From RYN-230 sp963711705 (GTDB lineage Bacteria; Actinomycetota; Actinomycetes; Streptosporangiales; Streptosporangiaceae): a stretch of DNA of 64,000 nucleotides. Location: positions 1-64,000 of the forward strand of contig CAVQFM010000001.1 of the NCBI GenBank assembly GCA_963711705.1. The letters are read 5' to 3'. Made by a program: the position numbers and the translations under genes. Below, piece after piece: positions 57,555 to 64,000 of this stretch. Under the pieces are notes generated by a model. The model did not search any database, was not told the DNA's origin, and saw nothing but the letters and a program-made list of their open reading frames with translations. Each line of letters starts with the position of its first letter. Within the stretch, counting starts at the first letter, position 1.

Positions 57555-58424
57555 ATGGCCGAAGGGGATGGCAATGGCTGGGCGGACTGCGCTCAAGGTC
57601 ATCGTCACTGGGGCCGGCATGGTGCGGCTGGGCTGGTGGCGGCCGCTCCCGGGCCGGGCGGGCAGCCCAGCGTGCTGCTCATCCGCCGGGCCAGCTGGAC
57701 CCAGCACGCCGGGACCTGGGGGCCGCCCGGCGGGGCGCGGGACAGCCACGAATCCGCCGCCCGGGCCGCGCTGCGTGAGGCGGCCGAGGAGTGCGCGGTA
57801 CCGCCCGGCGCGGCCCGCATCCACGGCGTGCTCGATGACGATCACGGCGGCTGGTCGTACCGGACGCTCGTCGCCGCGGCCGACGCCGCTTTCGGCGTGC
57901 TGGCGGCGAGCGCGGAAGCGCCCGAAGTGGCCTGGGTCCCGGCCGGCCAGGTCGGCTCGCTGCCGCTGCATCCGGGTTTCGCCGTGACCTGGCCGGTCAT
58001 CCGGGAGGCGCTCGACCCGGTCACCATCATCGTGGACGGTGCCAACGTCATAGGCGCCCGCGCGGACGGATGGTGGCGGGACCGGGCGGGGGCGGCGGCC
58101 CGGCTCTACGGCGACCTGGCCGGGCTGGCCAGCCGCGGGGTGACCGAGCTGCCCGGCGGGCCCGCGGGCACCCTGGACCGCTGGTTCCCGCAGTACGTGC
58201 TGGTGCTCGAGGGAAAGGCCCGGGCGGCGGCGCCGGACCTGCCGGACACCGACGGGGTACGCGTGGTGACCGCGCCGGGCTCGGGTGACGACACGATCGC
58301 CGAGCTGGCCGGGCGGGTGCGCGGCCAGCGGATCGTGGTCACCGCCGACCGGGAGCTGCGCCGCCGGAGCCAGGCCGCGGGCGCGGCCGTCACCGGCCCG
58401 CGCTGGCTGCTCGACCTGCTATGA
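57555..58424 (+). CDS. Nudix hydrolase fused to a NYN/PIN-like domain
   Basis: 289 residues from ATG 57555 with GGAAGGAC before it. The N-terminal Nudix domain (about 1-148) has GPPGGARDSHESAARAALREAAEECAV, which keeps the Nudix box G-x5-E-x7-REAAEE. The C-terminal half (about 155-289) has VTIIVDGANVIGARADGWWRDR, VVTAPGSGDDTIAEL and IVVTADRELRRR, the acidic pattern of NYN/PIN nucleases. So it combines a pyrophosphohydrolase with a likely RNase domain. Role unknown; cleaning of capped or modified RNA ends is one idea. Confidence 0.85.
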   Translation: MAEGDGNGWADCAQGHRHWGRHGAAGLVAAAPGPGGQPSVLLIRRASWTQHAGTWGPPGGARDSHESAARAALREAAEECAVPPGAARIHGVLDDDHGGWSYRTLVAAADAAFGVLAASAEAPEVAWVPAGQVGSLPLHPGFAVTWPVIREALDPVTIIVDGANVIGARADGWWRDRAGAAARLYGDLAGLASRGVTELPGGPAGTLDRWFPQYVLVLEGKARAAAPDLPDTDGVRVVTAPGSGDDTIAELAGRVRGQRIVVTADRELRRRSQAAGAAVTGPRWLLDLL

Positions 58425-58547
58425 GCCCCGGCGCGCTCCCGGCGCAGTCCGGCGCCGCCCCATTGTGCTGACGCCGGTGTAACAGTCAACCGGCCTCCGG
58501 CGTTTGTCCGCACATGGTCTGCGTTTCTGCCCTACCGGAGGCATTGC

Positions 58548-59192
58548 ATGTTCACAACGTCCTGGCGACCTAAGCTCACCATCCCCCTTGGCGCGGCACT
58601 CGCTGCGACTGGCCTGACCCTCACCGTCGCGGCACCGAGCGCAGGTGCGCAGCCAACGGCGGCTCCGGCGGGGCACGGCAAGACCCCGGCCGCCAAGAAC
58701 GGTGACAACGGCACCGTCAAGATCCACCGCTCCACGACATCCGTGACCGACCCGCGCAACGAGCCACATGTGTGCGTCTTCTATCTCGACGCTTTCGGAT
58801 TTGACCCAGCTCAATCGGTGACCTGGCAGATCCAGTCGTGGCCGCCCACCGGTGACCGGTCGGTGGTGGACCAGGGCGCCCTGGCACTGGACAGCAACGG
58901 CGATGGCCACACCAGCGACCAGACGCTACCCAGCGGGCATTACAAGCTCTTCTGGAACTTTGCGGGCGAGCATGGTGCCGCTAAGCACAAGGTGTTCTGG
59001 GTGTCCTGCCCCGCCTCGACTCCCACGCCGAAGCCCACCCATACGGCGAAGCCGACCCCCACGGCGACGCCGTCCTCGCCGGTGCCGACGCTGAGCCCGG
59101 CCCCAAGCCCGGTCCCGAGCCCGACCTCGTCCTCGGCGCCGCCCGCGCCTGCGCCTACCCCGGTGCATACCACCCTTCCAGTGACGGGCTGA
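58548..59192 (+). CDS. Secreted Pro/Thr-rich protein ending in LPVTG
   Basis: 214 residues from ATG 58548. Signal peptide of about 35 residues (PLGAALAATGLTLTVAAPSAGA). A compact domain (about 60-145) has VCVFYLDAFGFDPAQSVTWQIQSWPPTGD and YKLFWNFAGEHGAAKHKVFWVSC with two Cys. A Pro/Thr/Ser stalk (about 148-208) leads to LPVTG as the last five residues. That is a sortase motif, but the membrane helix and basic tail that should follow are missing. Next to an L,D-transpeptidase, so it is probably a cell-wall or surface protein. Domain function unknown. Confidence 0.8.
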   Translation: MFTTSWRPKLTIPLGAALAATGLTLTVAAPSAGAQPTAAPAGHGKTPAAKNGDNGTVKIHRSTTSVTDPRNEPHVCVFYLDAFGFDPAQSVTWQIQSWPPTGDRSVVDQGALALDSNGDGHTSDQTLPSGHYKLFWNFAGEHGAAKHKVFWVSCPASTPTPKPTHTAKPTPTATPSSPVPTLSPAPSPVPSPTSSSAPPAPAPTPVHTTLPVTG

Positions 59193-59208
59193 GCGCGGAG
59201 GCCCTGGG

Positions 59209-60069
59209 ATGCGGCTGCGGGACGACCACGCGCGACAGGCCGTGGTGGCGGTGGGGGTACTGGTCGCAGCGGGTGCTGTCGCCCTAACGGTCACGCTGGG
59301 CGGATCCAGCGGCCCGCCGGGGCCGGCCACACCCTCGGGCCATGCCGTGTCACACGCGCAGCCGCTCGTGACCCCGGCCCGGGTGTCAGCGGCAGAACTG
59401 GCCAAGCTGCCCCGCGCGACGACCTACGCGCGGATCCCGGCGGCTCCCGTTGATCCGGCGCCCTTCGCCGTTACCAGCGGCCTGGTGGTCCACCCGCGGG
59501 AGCCGCAGATTGTCTACGCGGGGCCGGGCAAGCCGCCGGTGGCTGTGCTGCCGACGACCGAGCTTGGCGGCCCGGCCTGGGTTCCGGTCGTCCAGCGCAG
59601 GCCGGGGTGGGAGCGTGTGCTGCTGCCCAGCCGCCCCAACCACGCCACCGGATGGCTCTACACGGCGGCGGCACCGGGCGCCCAGCTCGACACCCGGAGC
59701 GGGGCCTATCTCGTCCGGATCAACGTGCATGCCCGCAAGCTCAGCGTTTACGACAGCGGCCGGCCAGCGGGAACGTGGACAGTGGCGGTCGGCGCCGGGC
59801 CGACGCCGACGCCGACGGGACGGACCTTTCTGCTGGCGCTGCTGGCCCCGCCGCGCCCCACGTACAGCCCGCTTATCCTCCCGCTGGGCTTCCATTCGAA
59901 CACGCTCGACACCTACGGAGGCGGCCCTGGCACCGTCGGCATCCATGGCTGGCCTAACCCGTCGGTATTCGGCCGTGCGGTCAGCCACGGCTGTGTCCGG
60001 GTGCCCAAGACCGCGCTGCACGTCCTGTCCCAGATCCCGCTCGGCAGCCTCGTCCTGATTACTCCCTAG
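59209..60069 (+). CDS. L,D-transpeptidase (YkuD domain)
   Basis: 286 residues from ATG 59209, with GGAGG before it. A single N-terminal membrane anchor (AVVAVGVLVAAGAVALTVTLGG) and a variable region precede the YkuD domain at about 165-286. The catalytic motif is HGWPNPSVFGRAVSHGCVRVP with Cys262 and the conserved His and Arg. Forms 3-3 peptidoglycan cross-links or attaches proteins to the wall. 16 bp after the LPVTG protein gene; the two are likely one transcript. Confidence 0.9.
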   Translation: MRLRDDHARQAVVAVGVLVAAGAVALTVTLGGSSGPPGPATPSGHAVSHAQPLVTPARVSAAELAKLPRATTYARIPAAPVDPAPFAVTSGLVVHPREPQIVYAGPGKPPVAVLPTTELGGPAWVPVVQRRPGWERVLLPSRPNHATGWLYTAAAPGAQLDTRSGAYLVRINVHARKLSVYDSGRPAGTWTVAVGAGPTPTPTGRTFLLALLAPPRPTYSPLILPLGFHSNTLDTYGGGPGTVGIHGWPNPSVFGRAVSHGCVRVPKTALHVLSQIPLGSLVLITP

Positions 60070-60128
60070 ATCTGCGGCCGGCCCGGCGGCCGTGGGCCAG
60101 GCTGGCTGCCCGGCCTGCGGTGCGCCAG

Positions 60129-60671
60129 TCAGCCCGGCGTGACCTGGCCGCGATCACGGGCCAGCCGCCGCAGTACCGGGCGGGCGGCGAGATACGAGCC
60201 GGTCACCGCGCTGCCGCCGATCCCCAGATCGATGGAAATCCGGCCCTGTCTCGCCCAGTAAACGTCCCTGAGGTCCAGGAGCAGGGCGAATTCGTCGATG
60301 ATGAGGGCCAGGGCCGCCCCGTAGCTGAGGGCCACCGCCGGGTGCCGCCGGTGCCGGTCCTCGCCCCGCACCGCGACCGCCCCGATCCCGGCCAGCATGC
60401 CGATCCCCCACATGTAGTGATGCAGGTGCTCGCCGCCCACGCTGAAGTTGCGGAACGGACCCCGGCCGGCCCGGATGCTGTAGGTGATGCCCCGGACCGC
60501 GGCGAAGGTCGTGGAAAAGGCCAGCCAGCTGAGCAGCGCGCTGCGCTGGCCCTCGTCGAGCTCCTCGTGGTAGGCGGTGCGCACCGCCGCCGGCTTGGGC
60601 ACCGCCTTGCGCGCCGCCACTCTCCCGCCGTGGGCCGTGGCCGTTTTCGTGTCCTGAGTCAACGTCGTCAC
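60129..60671 (-). CDS. Integral membrane protein, unknown family
   Basis: 180 residues from GTG 60671 with AGGGGAAG upstream. Four hydrophobic segments (about 46-63, 87-101, 110-133, 146-163). A run with His residues, NFSVGGEHLHHYMWGIGMLAG, precedes the second helix, and IIDEFALLLDLRDVYWARQGR follows the third. The His-His pair and the acidic residues could bind a metal. I do not recognise a named family. It is divergent from the TauE-type exporter. Confidence 0.7.
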   Translation of the reverse strand: MTTLTQDTKTATAHGGRVAARKAVPKPAAVRTAYHEELDEGQRSALLSWLAFSTTFAAVRGITYSIRAGRGPFRNFSVGGEHLHHYMWGIGMLAGIGAVAVRGEDRHRRHPAVALSYGAALALIIDEFALLLDLRDVYWARQGRISIDLGIGGSAVTGSYLAARPVLRRLARDRGQVTPG

Positions 60672-60751
60672 CTTCCCCTGGCTGAGATCTTGCCAGCCAG
60701 GTGTGGGCTACGTCACGGCGCCAGCCGGGCGGGTTGTGCTTGGGTCGGGAG

Positions 60752-61522
60752 GTGACCGTCCTCGACCTGCTGCTGCTGGCCGTCACCGGGGTAGCCGCAG
60801 GCATCGTCAGCACGGTGGCCAGCCTGGCGTCCCTGGTTTCCTTCCCGGTCCTGCTGGCCCTCGGGCTGCCCCCGCTGACCGCCAACGTGACCAACACCGT
60901 CGCCCTGTCGTTCACCGCGGTGGGCGCGGCGGCGGGCTCACGCCCGGAACTCGCCGGCCAGGGGGACCGGGTCCGGCGGCTGGGCCTGGTCACCGCGCTG
61001 GGTGGGGCCGCGGGTGCGGCGCTGCTGCTGCTCACCCCGGCCCGGGCCTTCGAGGCGGCCGCCCCGGTGCTGATCGGCGGGGCCTCGGTACTGCTCCTGC
61101 TCCAGCCCGTGGCCCAGGAGGCGGCGGAGGGCCAGGCCGGGGACGCCCGCCCGGACCGGGAACGCAGCAAGCCGCTGCTGGCCGCGCTGTTCGGCGTGGC
61201 GGTCTACGTCGGGTACTTCGGCGCGGCCGGCGGGATCCTGCTCCTCGTGGTGCTGATCCCCATGCTCGGTCAGTCGCTGGCCCGGACGAACGCGGTGAAG
61301 AATGTGGTCAACGGGCTGGCCAACGGCGTGGCGGCGGTGGGCTTCGCGGCGTTCGGCCCGGTGCGCTGGCTGGCGGTGCTGCCGCTGGCGGCCGGCTTCC
61401 TGGCCGGCGGGTGGACCGGGCCGAAACTGGTCCGGCTGATCCCCGGCCGGCTGCTGCGCATCCTGATCGGGATCGGCGGCATCGCCCTGGCCGTCCGGCT
61501 CGGCCTCAGCGCCTATCACTGA
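60752..61522 (+). CDS. TauE/SafE-family anion (sulfite/organosulfonate) exporter
   Basis: 256 residues from GTG 60752 with about eight hydrophobic segments. Family repeats: GVAAGIVSTVASLASLVSFPVLLALGLPPLTANVTNTVALSFTAVGAAAG in the first half, YVGYFGAAGGILLLVVLIPMLGQSLARTNAVKNVVNGLANGVAAVGFAAFGPV in the second. Probably exports a sulfur-containing or other organic anion. The start is weakly supported: the ribosome site GGGAG runs straight into the GTG, and longer frames are open. Confidence 0.85.
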   Translation: MTVLDLLLLAVTGVAAGIVSTVASLASLVSFPVLLALGLPPLTANVTNTVALSFTAVGAAAGSRPELAGQGDRVRRLGLVTALGGAAGAALLLLTPARAFEAAAPVLIGGASVLLLLQPVAQEAAEGQAGDARPDRERSKPLLAALFGVAVYVGYFGAAGGILLLVVLIPMLGQSLARTNAVKNVVNGLANGVAAVGFAAFGPVRWLAVLPLAAGFLAGGWTGPKLVRLIPGRLLRILIGIGGIALAVRLGLSAYH

Positions 61523-61603
61523 CCGGCCCGCCACCGGGCCGCCGGCGACGAGGCGGCCTGCCCAGCGGCACGGCCGGCCCCAGACCGGATGCCGGTGGCC
61601 GCC

Positions 61604-63823
61604 TTACTCGTCCGGGACCAGCCAGAGCACCCCGAGCGGGGGCACGGTGAGCACGGCCGACGCGGGCTGGCCATGCCACGGCTCGGGCCGTGCCTCGATC
61701 ACGCCCAGGTTGCCGACCCCGCTGCCGCCGTACTCGGCCGCGTCGGTGTTGATCAGCTCGCGCCAGCGGCCGGCCTGTGGCAGCCCGAGGCGGTAATTCG
61801 GGTGCGGCCCGCCGGAGAAGTTCGCCACGCAGGCCACCATGGCCGGGCCGGCCTGATCGGGCCGGCCGTTGGCCTGCCGCAGGAACGACAGCACATTGCC
61901 GGCCGCGTCGTTGGCGTCGATCCAGCTGAACCCGGCCGGCGAGTTGTCCTGGGCCCACAGCGCCGGGGCCGACCGGTAGGCGTGATTGAGGTCGTTGACC
62001 AGCTGGCGGACGCCCGAGTGGTAGTCGTAGTCCAGCACCCACCAGTCCAGCCCGCGTTCCGCGGACCACTCGCTGCCCTGGCCGAACTCCGAGCCCATGA
62101 ACAGCAGCTGCTTGCCCGGATGAGCCCACATGTAGGCGAACAGGGTCCGCAGCCCGGCGAACCGGTTCCATTCGTCACCGGGCATCTTGCCCAGCAGCGA
62201 CCCCTTGCCGTGCACTACCTCGTCGTGCGACAGCGGCAGCATGAAGTTCTCGCTGAACGCGTACATCAGCGAGAAGGTGATCTCGTTGTGGTGATACTGC
62301 CGGTACACCGGGTCCAGCGACAGGTAGCTGAGCGTGTCGTGCATCCAGCCCAGGTTCCACTTGAAGCCGAAGCCCAGCCCGCCGAGGTGCACCGGCCGGG
62401 TCACGCCGGGCCACGCGGTGGACTCCTCGGCGATCATCATGATCCCCGGCACCCGGCGGTAGCAGGTGCTGTTGACCTCCTGCAGCAAAGACACGGCGTC
62501 GGTGTTCTCCCGGCCGCCCTGCGCGTTCGGCGCCCACTCACCCGCGCGCCGGGAGTAGTCCAGGTACAGCATGGACGCCACCGCGTCCACCCGCAGCCCG
62601 TCCGCGTGGAACTCCTCCAGCCAGTACACGGCGTTGGCGACCAGGAAGTTGCGCACCTCGGTGCGGCCGTAGTCGAAGATCAGCGTGCCCCAGTCCGGGT
62701 GCTCACCTCGGCGCGGATCGGGATGCTCGTACAGGGGCGCGCCGTCGAACCGGGCCAGCGCCCAGTCGTCGCGCGGGAAGTGGGCCGGCACCCAGTCCAG
62801 GATCACCCCGATACCGGCCTGGTGCAGCCGGTCCACCAGGTGACGGAAGTCGTCCGGGTGGCCGAACCGCGAGGTCGGCGCGTAGTACGAGGTGACCTGG
62901 TAGCCCCAGGAGCCGCCGAACGGGTGCTCGGCCACGGGCAGGAATTCCACGTGGGTGAACCCCAGCCCGGTCACGTACTCGGTCAGCTCGTCGGCCAGCT
63001 CGGTGTAGGACAGGCCGGGCCGCCAGGAGCCCAGGTGCACCTCATAGATGCTGACCGGCTCGGTCACCTGGGTGCTGCTGCGCCGCGCGGCCAGCCAGTC
63101 GGCGTCGCCCCAGGTGTAGTCCGAGGTGTAGACGACCGAGGCGGTGGCGGGCGGGCGCTCGGCCAGGCTGGCCATCGGGTCGGCCTTGCGGCGCCACTGG
63201 CCGTCCGGCCCGCAGATGTCGAACTTGTACCGGGCACCGTCGCCCGCCTCGGGCAGGAACAGCTCCCAGATCCCAGCACCGCCGAGCGAGCGCATCGGGT
63301 GGCCCCGGCCGTCCCAGTGGTTGAAGTCGCCGATCAGCCGGACGCCGCGGGCGTTGGGCGCCCACACCGCGAACGCGGTGCCGGACACCGCTGCGTACCG
63401 CTTGACGTGCGCGCCGAGTACCTGCCACAGGTTCTCGTGGCGGCCCTCGCCGATCAGGTGCAGGTCCATTTCGCCGACCGTGGGCAGGAACCGGTACGGG
63501 TCGTCGGTGAGGATCTCGGGCAGCGCGCCGCCGTTGCCGTCCGGGTAGCTGACCGCCACCCGGTAGTCAGGGGCCTGCGGCCCCGGCACGGTGGCCGCGA
63601 ACACTCCCTCGTGGACGTGCTCAGCCGGGAACCGGGCGCCGTCCGGCAGCACGACCGTCACCGACTTGGCCAGCGGGCGCAGCACCCGGACCAGTACCCC
63701 GTCCGGCCCCGGGTGCGCGCCGAGGATGGCATGCGGGTCGTGATGGGTACCCGCCACCACGCGGTCGATTTCTCCCAGGCTCACGCCCGCCTGGTCACGT
63801 TGGCTCACCATCTTGTTGTTCAT
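61604..63823 (-). CDS. glgB: 1,4-alpha-glucan branching enzyme
   Basis: 739 residues from ATG 63823. Makes alpha-1,6 branches in glycogen or related glucan. Domains: N-terminal N1 and CBM48 (about 1-225, FNHWDGRGHPM), GH13 catalytic barrel (about 240-600), C-terminal beta domain. Catalytic residues: Asp in DGLRVDAVASMLY, Glu in MMIAEEST, and LSHDEVVHGK. ATGA overlap with the upstream maltokinase gene. With maltokinase it belongs to the maltose-1-phosphate (GlgE) route of actinomycetes; glgE itself is not in the window. Confidence 0.97.
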   Translation of the reverse strand: MNNKMVSQRDQAGVSLGEIDRVVAGTHHDPHAILGAHPGPDGVLVRVLRPLAKSVTVVLPDGARFPAEHVHEGVFAATVPGPQAPDYRVAVSYPDGNGGALPEILTDDPYRFLPTVGEMDLHLIGEGRHENLWQVLGAHVKRYAAVSGTAFAVWAPNARGVRLIGDFNHWDGRGHPMRSLGGAGIWELFLPEAGDGARYKFDICGPDGQWRRKADPMASLAERPPATASVVYTSDYTWGDADWLAARRSSTQVTEPVSIYEVHLGSWRPGLSYTELADELTEYVTGLGFTHVEFLPVAEHPFGGSWGYQVTSYYAPTSRFGHPDDFRHLVDRLHQAGIGVILDWVPAHFPRDDWALARFDGAPLYEHPDPRRGEHPDWGTLIFDYGRTEVRNFLVANAVYWLEEFHADGLRVDAVASMLYLDYSRRAGEWAPNAQGGRENTDAVSLLQEVNSTCYRRVPGIMMIAEESTAWPGVTRPVHLGGLGFGFKWNLGWMHDTLSYLSLDPVYRQYHHNEITFSLMYAFSENFMLPLSHDEVVHGKGSLLGKMPGDEWNRFAGLRTLFAYMWAHPGKQLLFMGSEFGQGSEWSAERGLDWWVLDYDYHSGVRQLVNDLNHAYRSAPALWAQDNSPAGFSWIDANDAAGNVLSFLRQANGRPDQAGPAMVACVANFSGGPHPNYRLGLPQAGRWRELINTDAAEYGGSGVGNLGVIEARPEPWHGQPASAVLTVPPLGVLWLVPDE

Positions 63824-64000
63824 GCGTCGGCGATAGATCCGAGTGGGATAGCCAGCCAGCCGGGCCGGTTCCGGGCCTCGTACATCACTTCGTAGACCGC
63901 CTTATCCAGGACGAGGGCGCGCAGCAGGACGGCGTGCGCGCCCGGATCGATCCCCCCCGCGGCCGCGTAGCCGGAGCAGAAGGCGGCCTGGTTACGGCGT
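63820..64000 (-). CDS. mak: Maltokinase, C-terminal fragment
   Basis: Runs off the right edge. The last 60 residues read QAAFCSGYAAAGG, then LLRALVLDKAVYEVMYEARNRPGWLAIPLGSIADA, the normal end of trehalose/maltose-pathway maltokinase (Mak/Pep2), which makes maltose-1-phosphate with ATP. Its stop overlaps the glgB start by 4 bp, the usual operon order treS-mak-glgB. The catalytic part is outside the window. Confidence 0.85.
   Translation of the reverse strand, partial: RRNQAAFCSGYAAAGGIDPGAHAVLLRALVLDKAVYEVMYEARNRPGWLAIPLGSIADA

Overview
The window is 64 kb of very GC-rich DNA. Its gene content is that of a high-GC Gram-positive actinomycete: WhiB1, SigR/RsrA with a mycothiol-type ZAS anti-sigma factor, a SigF/RsbW pair, nickel superoxide dismutase with its SodX protease, a lipoyl-less Kgd oxoglutarate decarboxylase, PdtaS, and a GlgB/maltokinase pair. 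Several families (DUF6314, DUF6104, the 70-residue biotinyl protein, DUF4097-PadR) point to the Streptosporangiales/Streptomycetales side of the phylum. Genus cannot be read from the sequence. I see no integrase, transposase, CRISPR array, rRNA or tRNA gene. The window looks like chromosomal backbone with accessory inserts.

Layout. 0.4-20 kb is a conserved housekeeping and stress block: CBS protein, hisN, rsgA, aroA, SRAP peptidase, DksA-like protein, sigR-rsrA, a biotin carboxylase (frameshifted here) with a small biotinyl carrier, bioY, GntR regulator, pdtaS, whiB1, diacylglycerol-kinase-like enzyme, rsbW-sigF, sodN/sodX. The order matches the region around whiB1-sigH-aroA of Mycobacterium tuberculosis. 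20-37 kb carries an APC permease, a CGNR-type regulator, two aminotransferases, a DUF4097-PadR operon, kgd with DUF6104, a GST-fold protein, a nitrilase-family enzyme, a serpin, a VOC protein and an MntP-like exporter. 37-43 kb is a surface-glycan-like cluster: two methyltransferases, a prenyltransferase/cyclase-fold protein, a GT4 glycosyltransferase and GDP-mannose dehydratase, followed by a VIT1-type transporter. 43.6-47.2 kb is a complete osmoprotectant ABC importer. 47.3-54.8 kb is a histidine-utilisation cluster (hutU, M20 amidohydrolase, hutF, hutI) interrupted by a MarR-dioxygenase pair. 55-64 kb has a flavin reductase, SppA, a Nudix-NYN fusion, a secreted protein ending in LPVTG next to an L,D-transpeptidase, a TauE-type exporter, glgB and the end of a maltokinase gene.

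How genes work together. BioY probably supplies biotin for the biotin-dependent proteins. RsrA holds SigR, and RsbW holds SigF. SodX trims pro-SodN. The three hut enzymes take urocanate to N-formylglutamate, and the M20 enzyme, in an operon with them, is the likely last step. GlgB and maltokinase belong to the maltose-1-phosphate alpha-glucan route.

The signals that ordinary genes do not explain are mostly non-coding. Two intergenic copies share a near-identical 22-nt core inside different inverted repeats (36.4 and 55.7 kb); the first forms a 22-pair stem reaching the start of the mntP-like gene. There is a 54-nt palindrome at 51.9 kb, a cluster of five DnaA-box-like 9-mers at 55.03-55.12 kb, two CRP-type sites before whiB1, and paired operators before the DUF4097-PadR operon and between marR and its divergent dioxygenase. 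Two genes (rsgA, gmd) seem to start at CTG. The biotin carboxylase gene has a one-base frameshift, and hutF has no normal start codon.
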